Shown: one piece after another, positions 8,456-17,032 of the stretch
Layout: each line of letters begins with the position of its first letter
How positions within the stretch are numbered: the stretch's first letter is position 1
Source: Bacteroidales bacterium
GTDB lineage: Bacteria; Bacteroidota; Bacteroidia; Bacteroidales; UBA4181
Reading direction: 5' to 3'
Length of the DNA stretch: 43,207 nt
Assembly: GCA_031265445.1 (NCBI GenBank)
Contig: JAISCQ010000002.1
Location: 1-43,207 of the forward strand
Program-made: the position numbers and the translations under genes
Notes under the pieces: generated by a model
The model's input: the letters and a program-made list of their open reading frames with translations, nothing else
The model's database searches: none
Told to the model about the DNA's origin: nothing

Positions 8456-9487
8456 TTACTGATTACTTTTTATCATTCTTTCCAGTTCGTCCACCCTCTT
8501 TTTCAAATCGGGCAGCCTGCGCACCACTACGTATGATTTGATGCAATCCTGATAGTTCATGCCCGGACTTCCCAAAATGGCGCTGTCCGGTTTCGTGATG
8601 CTTGAGTTAATACCCGACTGCGCCCCGATCTTTACGCCGTCGGCAATGACTAAGTGTCCGGCAAGTCCCACCTGCCCGGCAAACATACAGTTCCGGCCCA
8701 CTTTGCAGGATCCGGATATGCCCGATTGGGAGGCTATGACGGTATTTTCGCCTATTTCCACGTTATGGGCTACCTGTATCAGGTTATCCAGCTTCACGCC
8801 CCTGCGTATGATGGTGGATCCCATGGTAGCGCGGTCGATGCAGGTGTTGGCGCCTATTTCCACACGATCTTCGATCACCACGTTGCCTATCTGCGGGATC
8901 TTCTTGTAATCCGCATCGGTTTGCGGAGCAAAACCAAAGCCGTCAGCGCCGATCACTGCGCCTGAATGGATCACGCAATCGCTGCCGATGATGCAGTCGC
9001 GATAGATTTTTACCCCGGGATAAAGAACGGTATTTTCGCCAATGGAGACATTTTCGCCGATATATACCTGCGGGTGTATCTTTACATGATCGCCGATCTT
9101 TGCATGATCGGCAATATACGTAAACGCGCCGATGAAAATATTTTCGCCCAGCGTAGCCGAAGACGCTACGGAAACAGGTTCCTCGCGCCCCGATTTTTCC
9201 TGCTGCTGCGAGGCGTACAATTCGAGCAAAGAGGCAAACGACCGGTAGGCATCGTCAACCCTGATCAGGGTGCATTTTACGGCTTGATCCAGCTTTTGTG
9301 TCTTATTGATGATCACAATACTTGAAGCGGTTTCGTACAGGTACTTTTCGTATTTCGGGTTGGCCAAAAAACTCAGCGCACCGGGATACCCTTCTTCTAT
9401 TTTGGCGAAAGCCGATACGGTTACATCGGGATCGCCTTCGATCGTTCCATGCAGAAAACCTGCAATCATACTTGCTTTGAATTCCAT
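8456..9487 (-). CDS. lpxD: UDP-3-O-acylglucosamine N-acyltransferase LpxD
   Basis: 343 residues from ATG 9487, close to the 341 of E. coli LpxD. The enzyme adds the second 3-hydroxyacyl chain in lipid A synthesis. The N-terminal uridine-binding domain begins [20 protein letters not shown] and includes [14 protein letters not shown]. The left-handed beta-helix follows, with many hexapeptide repeats ([37 protein letters not shown]) and the catalytic His in [16 protein letters not shown]. The C-terminus is a short helix ([16 protein letters not shown]) that packs in the trimer. The frame stays open 109 codons further upstream, but that part has no LpxD character. Its usual partner lpxC/fabZ is not adjacent. 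Confidence 0.96.
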   Translation of the reverse strand: MEFKASMIAGFLHGTIEGDPDVTVSAFAKIEEGYPGALSFLANPKYEKYLYETASSIVIINKTQKLDQAVKCTLIRVDDAYRSFASLLELYASQQQEKSGREEPVSVASSATLGENIFIGAFTYIADHAKIGDHVKIHPQVYIGENVSIGENTVLYPGVKIYRDCIIGSDCVIHSGAVIGADGFGFAPQTDADYKKIPQIGNVVIEDRVEIGANTCIDRATMGSTIIRRGVKLDNLIQVAHNVEIGENTVIASQSGISGSCKVGRNCMFAGQVGLAGHLVIADGVKIGAQSGINSSITKPDSAILGSPGMNYQDCIKSYVVVRRLPDLKKRVDELERMIKSNQ

Positions 9488-9521
9488 GACAGAAATCACA
9501 TTAATTTTTATATTCAGCAGA

Positions 9522-9529
9522 CAAAAATA
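9522..9529 (-). promoter_or_regulatory. -7 box of lpxD
   Basis: TATTTTTG on the minus strand matches TAnnTTTG, 34 bases before ATG 9487. It supports the choice of the downstream start. Confidence 0.4.
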
Positions 9530-9618
9530 GATGTTTTTTTGGAAAAACGGTTCATTCTTTTTTGGGAGGCGCTGTGAAAAATATGGAGCCATCCCCCATA
9601 CAGGACAGCTCACCCGGT

Positions 9619-11361
9619 TTACCCTGCACCCTGTGACGCGACTTTTACCGGAGGCGCGTCCGGCGTAATTCCTTCCGTCTTCATTTTTCTGCGGTACAGT
9701 TTGCCTTGTGACAATACATAAAGCAGATCTTTTTCTTCTCCCGCGAACGCAAGTGCATCTGTTTTTCCCGACGGCAAAGTCAGAATAGCCCTGACCCGTC
9801 CGTTCTGGTCGCAAACTTGCACGCCCAGGGGTGTTGCCACATAAAGATTGCCGTTACGATCGAACATCATGTTGCCTTTGGTTTCGAAATCGAGGTTATC
9901 CGTGTTATGTAGCCAGTACCAGCGTTGCCGGTTGCTGATGGTTGCATCCTGTTCGACGGTATAACTGTATAGCCAGTGTGAATTTTCCTCGCTTGTGATC
10001 AGCATCCTGTGATCGGGGGAAATCATCATTTGTATCCCGCCCTGCCTTGTTTTGTCGATGAGCGATTTTCCGCCCTTTCCGTTGAGCAGCCATATTTCCC
10101 GTTCTGTTCCGGCAGCGCGTCCGGCCAGGTAGATTCCCTTTGCGGTAACGAGCAATCCTTTTGCATCGGGATAATTACCGGGAAGCGTCTGTTTCTTGCC
10201 GTCCGCATATACGTTGATTTTCCCTTTGCCGCCGATGCAGTAAAGTTTCTTCTCTGCACACGCCATCAGCTTTTCTCCCGCCGGCAGTTGCATGAGCCGA
10301 TCCCACCGGCCACGGTCGCTCATGCCGTATACCGTACCGGAGATGTCGGCAAAAAACAGTTCCCCGCGACTGTTGGAATACAGGTTTCCATGCGGTACGG
10401 AAGGAGTCGTTACCTCCTCCCAGCGATGTTCCGGGGCGAGTATCTGCGTCAGCATATCGTTTTTTGACGGGCCGGACTGTACTTTCGCCGGCCATCCTTT
10501 CCATAGCCAGCGCATGACATCGGGAAAGATTTCGTGTGCATGATTTCCGTCATGTCCGCCCGTTCCCCAGGCATGCGTCATCTCGTAGCCGGCAAAACTT
10601 AACGCCGACTGCATGTTCAGGTTGGCGTCGAACCAGCTTCCAAACAGGGGATTCCATGTGTCTTTTTCCCCGTCCTGCAGGAAGATACGCAACGGTTTCG
10701 GCTCCGTTTTGCGGATCAATGCCGGATATTCATTGCCTCCGCGCATGGGAACGAAAGTGCCGATAGCGCTGAATACCCTGCTCCATACATCCGGCCTGTT
10801 CCATGCGGCGGTAAAAGCGCATATCGCACCGCTGCTGTTACCGGCAATAGCCCGGTCGTTCGGATCGTCGGAGAACCGTACCGGCCTGCCGTCCGCAGTC
10901 TGCTGCCTTTCCGCATCGGGCAGGAGTTCTTCGATAAGGAACCGGGCAAATGTGTCGTCGGTTTTGTCAAACTCATTACTCCGGTTATAGCGTATCACTT
11001 CACTGTTCGCATCATACACCGTTCCCGACTGAACAAAAACGCCTATGGTGACCGGCATTTCGCCGGATTCAATCAGGTTGTCGAAAACAGTGGGAGCATC
11101 AAAGGATATTCCGTCCATGCCTGCGTACAGGCATGCAGGTTTGTCGGGAATATATGCCGCCGGGACATATACCCAGTATTTGCGTTTGGTTCCCGGATAT
11201 ATTCCGGAATCCGCAAATTCTCTTTCAAACACTTCTCCCTTCCGCTCTCCGGCAGGCTGTTTCCTTGCGGGATCGAAAGGGAATCCTGCATTGGGTATAT
11301 CCTGGGCATACAAAGTGAAACCACAGGAAACGACCAATAATGTAAAAATGTTTTTCATCAT
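9619..11361 (-). CDS. Exported esterase fused to an SMP-30/gluconolactonase-like beta-propeller
   Basis: 580 residues from ATG 11361 (or 11358), which gives the signal peptide [20 protein letters not shown]. The first half is an alpha/beta-hydrolase of the enterochelin/feruloyl-esterase type: YWVYVPAAY, the nucleophile elbow [13 protein letters not shown], the acidic LQDGEKDTW and the catalytic His in [10 protein letters not shown]. The second half (about 310-560) has propeller-like repeats seen in SMP-30/gluconolaconase proteins: [44 protein letters not shown]. Such fusions occur in Bacteroidota plant-polymer and sugar-ester loci and act in the periplasm. The substrate is not evident; no SusC/SusD pair is nearby. 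Confidence 0.85.
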   Translation of the reverse strand: MMKNIFTLLVVSCGFTLYAQDIPNAGFPFDPARKQPAGERKGEVFEREFADSGIYPGTKRKYWVYVPAAYIPDKPACLYAGMDGISFDAPTVFDNLIESGEMPVTIGVFVQSGTVYDANSEVIRYNRSNEFDKTDDTFARFLIEELLPDAERQQTADGRPVRFSDDPNDRAIAGNSSGAICAFTAAWNRPDVWSRVFSAIGTFVPMRGGNEYPALIRKTEPKPLRIFLQDGEKDTWNPLFGSWFDANLNMQSALSFAGYEMTHAWGTGGHDGNHAHEIFPDVMRWLWKGWPAKVQSGPSKNDMLTQILAPEHRWEEVTTPSVPHGNLYSNSRGELFFADISGTVYGMSDRGRWDRLMQLPAGEKLMACAEKKLYCIGGKGKINVYADGKKQTLPGNYPDAKGLLVTAKGIYLAGRAAGTEREIWLLNGKGGKSLIDKTRQGGIQMMISPDHRMLITSEENSHWLYSYTVEQDATISNRQRWYWLHNTDNLDFETKGNMMFDRNGNLYVATPLGVQVCDQNGRVRAILTLPSGKTDALAFAGEEKDLLYVLSQGKLYRRKMKTEGITPDAPPVKVASQGAG

Positions 11362-11381
11362 GTCTGTTTGATCATATTCCG

Positions 11382-11389
11382 CAAAGTTA
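11382..11389 (-). promoter_or_regulatory. -7 box of the esterase/propeller gene
   Basis: TAACTTTG on the minus strand matches TAnnTTTG, about 20 bases before ATG 11361. Confidence 0.4.
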
Positions 11390-11509
11390 TATAATATCAT
11401 AATAATTCATAATTCAAAATCCATCATTGACCCCCACGCTTGCATATTACTTTAATTTGTATTTACTTTGCGCCGTCTTAAAACCCAGTCTATAAAAATC
11501 TTCAGTGAT

Positions 11510-13639
11510 ATGAAGTCATCAAAAAAGTCATTTTTCCGGAAAACCAAGGTTCGCTTATTTATCCCGGCCACACTCATCATACTTGTTTCTACATCATTAC
11601 TGTATTCTTTCTGCAAGCAGCGTTCCGGAAAGAACGATGTGATCCTGCAAATGGTAATGCAATTGGCAGAGAGAGATCATTTCAACCCGCCAAAAATTGA
11701 TGATCAATTTTCCGGAAAGGTTTTCGATGCATATCTGAAAAAATTAGATCCGTACAAATGGTTCCTTACCAGGGAAGATGTACGGCAAATGGAAGTATAC
11801 AAACTGCAGATCGACGACCAGATACACAACAACACTTACCAGTTATACGATCTGGCAGGAAAGCTGCTGGACAGGAGGATTCCCGAAGTACAGGGATATT
11901 ACAGGGAGATCCTGTCGCAACCGTTCGATTTTACCACCGGCGAAACATGGGAAGCCGATCAGGAGAAGCGCAACTGGCCTGCCAACAGCGCCGAGCTGAA
12001 GGATAGCTGGCGGAAAGAATTGAAATCGAGGACGCTCGCTCAGGTAACCAACGGCCTGAAAGCACAGGAAAAAGAAACCGACCCGTCAAAAATCAAATCG
12101 ATGGATACGTTGGAATTCCAAGCGCGTAAAAAGGTATTGAAATCACTCAACGATATATTCCTGAACAACCTGGTGCAACAAAAGCCCGAAGGGAAATTTT
12201 CATTGTACGTGAACGCGATCATGACCGTATTCGACCCGCATACCATATATAACACGCCTTTCGCCAAGGAGGATTTCGACATGCGCATATCGGGACAGTT
12301 CGAAGGGATCGGTGCTCAATTGACCCCATCCGATGGTTACGCCAAGGTGATCATGCTGCTGCCCGGAAGTCCCTCATGGCTGCAAGACGAATTGAAAGTG
12401 AACGACCTCATCACCAAAGTGAAGCAGGAGAATGAAGCGGAACCGGTAGACATTTTCGGCATGAGCCTGGACGATGCGGTGAAATTGATCCGCGGGAAGA
12501 AAGGCACCAAGGTAACGCTCACAGTGAAGCGCGGCGACGGATCGACACACGAAATTACGATTACCCGCGCGGTAGTCATCGACGAGGAAACTTACGCCAA
12601 ATCGGCTGTGCTTACCGATCCTGCTACCAACATCAGGGTAGGCTATATTGATTTGCCAAGTTTTTATGTGGATTTTAAAAAATCGGAAACCGGAAGGGCT
12701 TCATCCGACGACGTAGCCAAGGAAATCGAGAAATTGAAAACAGAAGGCGTGCAGGGGATCATCCTCGACCTGCGTTCCAACCTTGGCGGCTCGTTGCCCG
12801 ATGCGGTCAAAATGGGCGGTCTGTTCATCAACACGGGGCCTATTGTGCAGATAAAATCCAACAGCGGAATGCCGCGCGTAGATTCTGATGATGACCCCTC
12901 GGTGCAATACGACGGCCCTTTCGTGATATTGGTAAGCTCCATCAGCGCTTCGGCGTCGGAGATTGTGGCTGCCGCCATGCAGGATTATCAGCGGGCTGTG
13001 ATCATGGGCGCACCGCAAACCTTCGGTAAGGGAACGGTACAGGCTGTGGCCGAACTGGATGCATACCTGCCCAATGAGATGACCGGTTTGAGACCGATGG
13101 GGTCGCTGCTCCTTACCGTACACAAGTATTACCGTATCAATGGCGGGGCTACCCAATTGAAAGGCGTAACATCCGACATTGTACTCCCCGATGTGTACAG
13201 CGAATGGAAAATCGGCGAACGTTTCGAAGATAATTGCCTGCCATGGACTACCGTGTCGCCGGCAAAATACCAGGTATGGAAAAAACCCGTACCGGTGGCC
13301 GCATTACAGAAAAAGAGCAGGGAACGTACCGCAAAAAGCGAGAGTTTCAAACTTTTGAACGAGCAGGTAGCCCTTGTGAAACGACAACGTGATCAAACAG
13401 AATTGACGTTGAACCTGAAGACCTACCAACAGGAAGAAGAAAAACGCAAGGAAGAAAATAAACGCTTCGAGGAAATCAGCAAGAAATTAACCGCACTGAC
13501 CATCGCAGCCCCTCGTGCCGACATCGCCGAAATGAAAGACGATACCACAAAGATTGCGCGCTCCAACAAGTGGCTCAAAGACCTGAACAGGGACATTTAC
13601 CTCGAAGAAGCAGTGAAAGTAATCGGCGATATGAAGTAA
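11510..13639 (+). CDS. prc: Tail-specific (carboxy-terminal processing) protease, S41A
   Basis: About 709 residues from ATG 11510. An earlier ATG at 11468 would add 14 residues before the signal anchor. A basic N-terminus and one membrane segment (RLFIPATLIILVSTSLLYSF) direct it to the periplasm. A Prc/Tsp N-terminal domain follows, then a PDZ domain (about 225-310; SGQFEGIGAQLTPSDGYAKV) and the S41 catalytic core with the Ser in SISASASEIVAAAM and the Lys in FGKGTVQAV. The C-terminal Tsp domain is rich in charged helices (TYQQEEEKRKEENKRFEE). The enzyme trims or degrades periplasmic proteins from their C-termini, including lipoproteins and peptidoglycan hydrolases in other bacteria. Confidence 0.93.
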   Translation: MKSSKKSFFRKTKVRLFIPATLIILVSTSLLYSFCKQRSGKNDVILQMVMQLAERDHFNPPKIDDQFSGKVFDAYLKKLDPYKWFLTREDVRQMEVYKLQIDDQIHNNTYQLYDLAGKLLDRRIPEVQGYYREILSQPFDFTTGETWEADQEKRNWPANSAELKDSWRKELKSRTLAQVTNGLKAQEKETDPSKIKSMDTLEFQARKKVLKSLNDIFLNNLVQQKPEGKFSLYVNAIMTVFDPHTIYNTPFAKEDFDMRISGQFEGIGAQLTPSDGYAKVIMLLPGSPSWLQDELKVNDLITKVKQENEAEPVDIFGMSLDDAVKLIRGKKGTKVTLTVKRGDGSTHEITITRAVVIDEETYAKSAVLTDPATNIRVGYIDLPSFYVDFKKSETGRASSDDVAKEIEKLKTEGVQGIILDLRSNLGGSLPDAVKMGGLFINTGPIVQIKSNSGMPRVDSDDDPSVQYDGPFVILVSSISASASEIVAAAMQDYQRAVIMGAPQTFGKGTVQAVAELDAYLPNEMTGLRPMGSLLLTVHKYYRINGGATQLKGVTSDIVLPDVYSEWKIGERFEDNCLPWTTVSPAKYQVWKKPVPVAALQKKSRERTAKSESFKLLNEQVALVKRQRDQTELTLNLKTYQQEEEKRKEENKRFEEISKKLTALTIAAPRADIAEMKDDTTKIARSNKWLKDLNRDIYLEEAVKVIGDMK

Positions 13640-13723
13640 TATCCCGCCGGAACCGTAAAGGAAGAAATAATCCTGTCCGTTATACCGTCGCTGTCAGGGT
13701 CGGAACGGTTACCGTCTACCGTC

Positions 13724-13752
13724 CCCTGTCAGGGTTAAGACCGCTGACAGGG
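13724..13752. terminator. Hairpin built from CTGTCAGGG repeats downstream of the tsp gene
   Basis: CCCTGTCAG (13724-13732) pairs perfectly with CTGACAGGG (13744-13752). Another CTGTCAGGGT lies at 13691-13700. The hairpin lies in the gap (13640-13836) between the convergent protease and DUF5723 genes. It has no T-run, so termination is inferred from position; it also belongs to the dispersed CCTGACAGG family. Confidence 0.5.
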
Positions 13753-13836
13753 TGTCGTCGCGCGCTACCCTGACCTGCAAGGACGCATGCGAAAGCCTTC
13801 GCACGGGATAGGGTTAACCGGACAGCATCCGGCGCG

Positions 13837-15309
13837 TCATTTCCACTGGTTGGCGCGTTTTTCCAGCATGGCGCTGTTCACATAGCCGTGTTTGCCGAAC
13901 ACAAGGTTCAGGCCTGTCCGGATCGTGATTTCTTTCTGGCGTTCGGGAACGAAGGGTATTTTATCGCCGTCCAGCGTGAGGGTCGAATAGCGTATCGGCA
14001 GGTAATCGCTGATCAGGTAGAACTGCAGGGGGCCCAGAAAGAGCGAAAAGCCCGTGCCGAAATACGTATTGCCTTTGATCTGCGTATTGATGCCGATATT
14101 GAACGAAACGAAACTGTAGGGTTGCAGGTTGAGCGACAGGTTGAAACTCTGGTGAAAAGCTTTTTTCCAGAACACGCTGCGCGACAGCAGTCCCACGGAT
14201 ATGGCCGGCGTAAGGCGGTAAGAGGCGCCAAGGTAAAGGGATGGCGTCAGGGCGGTTTTGAACTTCTTGTGCTGCGTGCCGAAATAGATCACGTTTTTCA
14301 GTGAATCGCCGAGGGCTTCCCACGCATTGTCTATATCATCATCGTCCGCCGTATTGTATTCTATCCCCTTGAAAGCGTACTGACCCCGGAACGAAACGCC
14401 GTTCAGGTCCTGCTTCCACGATATGAACCCCAGGTTGTTCAGCGCCGCCGATACGGACAGTCTTTCCGTAAACGCATAAACGGCTCCCAGGTCGACGGCA
14501 AAGCCCGGATTGGAAAAACCGGCGTACTTGCTGATATAGTCTGCGGTTTCCAGGTCGTCCTGAAATTCGAACTCCTTCAAATCCCCGTCCTCATCTTCCG
14601 TCATGGTGGCGGGAAGCGAGGTATAGGCGTCGCCTTCCACCTCGACGCTCCATTCATTGAGGCCGGTTTTGATGCTAAAGGTACGGATCTTCGTCGTGGC
14701 GGCCACCTGTCCGAACAGCGGCTTCAGGTTGACGCCGATGGTCAGCTTCTCGTTGATGGGATGGCTGTAGCCGATGAGGATCTGTTTGTACGCCATGGCG
14801 TGTATCCGCATCGGCGAAAAATCCAGCCTGGTGTTGTCGGGAAAGCCTGTTTCGGATATCTTGAACAGGTCGGAAGGCAGTGAAGACACCCCCACGACAT
14901 GCTCGGACACGCCGAAGGTGACATAGCCTTTGCCGGTGCGGAACCCGAAGCCCAGCAAATCCCACTCCACGCGCGCGTTGATCATGGTGGCTTTCCTGCC
15001 GATGGATTTGTACAGCTTCTTGTAGTCGTACTGTCGCTCTATCGGAAGATACCACCGGTCGCCGTGCTTCTGGAAAATATCCTTAACGGACAAACCGCTG
15101 CGAAAATCGACGCCGACCGACGCCGGAAGGGAGACAAATCCGTTGGCGCGGGGCTGAAAGGCGGGATTGATGCGGCTCGTCTGGGGAACGGTTTCCATGA
15201 AGTACAGCGCCATGGGATCCTGCGCCCGGAGGCTTGCGCTCGCGCCCAGCAATAACAACGGCAACAACAGATAATATAAGTATGATATGCTTTTCATTTT
15301 TATTTTCAT
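13837..15309 (-). CDS. DUF5723 family outer-membrane barrel protein
   Basis: 490 residues. A signal peptide (SYLYYLLLPLLLLGASASLRAQ) precedes PMALYFMETVPQTSRINPAF, typical of the DUF5723/PorV-PorP-like barrels of Bacteroidota. The rest alternates amphipathic beta-strands with tight turns (GYVTFGVSEHV, SVAALNNLGFISW-like, SLYLGASYRLTPAISVGLLS), as expected for an outer-membrane beta-barrel. It is the last gene of a three-gene operon with an OmpA-PD40 protein and an unknown lipoprotein; the gap to the lipoprotein gene is only 12 bp. An alternative start is 12 bases downstream. The function is unknown; PorP/SprF relatives act with type IX secretion or adhesin export. Confidence 0.8.
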   Translation of the reverse strand: MKIKMKSISYLYYLLLPLLLLGASASLRAQDPMALYFMETVPQTSRINPAFQPRANGFVSLPASVGVDFRSGLSVKDIFQKHGDRWYLPIERQYDYKKLYKSIGRKATMINARVEWDLLGFGFRTGKGYVTFGVSEHVVGVSSLPSDLFKISETGFPDNTRLDFSPMRIHAMAYKQILIGYSHPINEKLTIGVNLKPLFGQVAATTKIRTFSIKTGLNEWSVEVEGDAYTSLPATMTEDEDGDLKEFEFQDDLETADYISKYAGFSNPGFAVDLGAVYAFTERLSVSAALNNLGFISWKQDLNGVSFRGQYAFKGIEYNTADDDDIDNAWEALGDSLKNVIYFGTQHKKFKTALTPSLYLGASYRLTPAISVGLLSRSVFWKKAFHQSFNLSLNLQPYSFVSFNIGINTQIKGNTYFGTGFSLFLGPLQFYLISDYLPIRYSTLTLDGDKIPFVPERQKEITIRTGLNLVFGKHGYVNSAMLEKRANQWK

Positions 15310-15321
15310 GATGACTTTGGT

Positions 15322-17031
15322 TCAAAACAGGTCGAAAGATAAACTTACCGTTGCGCTGAGCGAAATCTCGATATTGAGAAACGACTGGTCGTTGAGCGTG
15401 ACATAGTCGCTGCCGGCGGTTTTGGCGGTGGTTTCCAGCACAAGGTTCTTGACGTCCCTGTCTCTAAATTCCTTGATTTGCTCTTGCGTTAGCCGGATGT
15501 TCAGGACGCTGTGCTCGGATGCGATCTGATTGCCGCTGCCCGGAACGCCCGATTTGATGGGCTGTTCCGAAATGACGGGGACGCTCATCCTTTGGCCGGC
15601 GACGTTGACGGCTACCATGCCCAGGTTGATGTCCAGCGGCAATCCGTTGTCGATGGTTAGCGTCAGGATCGCCTCGTCGACTGCTTCGCTTTCCGCTTCG
15701 CTGTCTTTGATCAGGTCGTTGAAATCAAACTCGATGGTGTCCAGCCGCGCGTAATGGCTGGTTTTGAAATGAAACGGGATACGGATGTTCAGCGCTACAT
15801 CCACCAGCTCGTCGTCGCCTTTCACCAGGAAATTGCGCTCACCGTCCGTTTCGGGCGTCGGGTTAGACATGCCGTCCACTTTGAATTTCATTTTGTTGGG
15901 AAGGTTGTTGCCGTCCAGATGAAGGGTAGCCACCGGCTTGAAATCGGTGACCGCTTCGGCGACTGTTCCGCTGCTTTCATTGTACGTCGCACCCGCGATC
16001 TTGAAATTGAACGGAGGGTTGAGCGCAAGGGCGTTGTCGATTTTGGTTTCGTCGCGGTACATGTCAAACTTGCCGTCGATCTGAAGGGGAATACCCAGCC
16101 GGTTTTTCACCTGCGCATCGATCTCTATGCCGGTAAAATCGAACTGTCCGGCAAGGCCGAAGTCGTCGAAAAAATCAAGTTTTATTTCTCCCTCCCCGTC
16201 GTCCTTCGGCGTCTGCTGCCCGAAATAGCCGAACATCCTGCTTACCGTTACGCCCGACAAGTCATAGCCTACCGTTACCCTTGCGTCGGTGGAGCTAACA
16301 GGCGTACTTCTTCCGATTTTGAAGGAATACGGTATTACCACCACGTGTTTGCCGTCGACGAGTATGGTATTTACGGTAGCGCCCGCCAGATCGAGGATGT
16401 AATCGTCCGGCGACGCTGTTGCGGTATTGATGTCGCGCGAGAAGTAGCCGGATGCTCCGGCAGGCGTCAACTGTGGCATTTCGAGATGGAAAAGGCCAGC
16501 GAAACCGGAAGGCAGACGGATGTCAAATTTAAACTGCCCTTCGGCAAACGTTACCCTTTCCACATAGGTCGTCTCGTCATCTTCGCCGCCGGTAGTGGCG
16601 GTAGTGAGTACGATCGTCGTATCTCTGGCGCCCTCATATGTAGAGGGATATGACCACCCCGGCGGCGCTGTCGGAATCGGCGGTAACGGCCCAATGGGCT
16701 CCGGATAGGTACCCGTGACGTCGCAGGAAAACTCATTATGAACCTCGTTGATACCGATGTTGTCCGTCCATTCCACCTCTTCCTTGTGGGTGTATTCCAC
16801 ATACATCACTCCGTCCCTGTTGATGAGGATGGGATCGTCCGTTTCCTTCCGGAGGGTGGCATACAGGGGCACCTGCACCTTTCCCACGGGGATGGCGAGC
16901 GAAACGGTGCGAAACTCCTTGCCTGCGCCATCCGTATTGTACACGATGTCGTTATCCTTGCACGAGGCAAGCGTCAGCCCGCCCAGCAGGACGGCTGCAA
17001 AATATTGACAGATTTTTGATTTCATGATCAT
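15322..17031 (-). CDS. Surface-type lipoprotein of unknown function
   Basis: 569 residues. It starts MIMKSKICQYFAAVLLGGLTL with the lipobox LASC (Cys24). CKDND after the cleavage site resembles the acidic lipoprotein export signal that sends Bacteroidota lipoproteins to the cell surface. The mature protein is rich in beta-strand patterns (VSLAIPVGKVQVPLYATL, IPYSFKIGRSTP, LGIPLQIDGKFDMY, PLDINLGMVAVNVAGQRMSV) and contains a Pro-rich stretch (YPEPIGPLPPIPTAPPGW). I do not recognise the family. It lies between the OmpA-PD40 gene (1-bp gap) and the DUF5723 gene (12-bp gap), so the three are almost certainly co-expressed. Confidence 0.85.
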   Translation of the reverse strand: MIMKSKICQYFAAVLLGGLTLASCKDNDIVYNTDGAGKEFRTVSLAIPVGKVQVPLYATLRKETDDPILINRDGVMYVEYTHKEEVEWTDNIGINEVHNEFSCDVTGTYPEPIGPLPPIPTAPPGWSYPSTYEGARDTTIVLTTATTGGEDDETTYVERVTFAEGQFKFDIRLPSGFAGLFHLEMPQLTPAGASGYFSRDINTATASPDDYILDLAGATVNTILVDGKHVVVIPYSFKIGRSTPVSSTDARVTVGYDLSGVTVSRMFGYFGQQTPKDDGEGEIKLDFFDDFGLAGQFDFTGIEIDAQVKNRLGIPLQIDGKFDMYRDETKIDNALALNPPFNFKIAGATYNESSGTVAEAVTDFKPVATLHLDGNNLPNKMKFKVDGMSNPTPETDGERNFLVKGDDELVDVALNIRIPFHFKTSHYARLDTIEFDFNDLIKDSEAESEAVDEAILTLTIDNGLPLDINLGMVAVNVAGQRMSVPVISEQPIKSGVPGSGNQIASEHSVLNIRLTQEQIKEFRDRDVKNLVLETTAKTAGSDYVTLNDQSFLNIEISLSATVSLSFDLF

Positions 17032-17032
17032 A

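Noticed and set aside
9488-9814. 109-residue N-terminal extension of lpxD
   Set aside because: LpxD homology begins at ATG 9487 and a -7 promoter box lies inside the extension.
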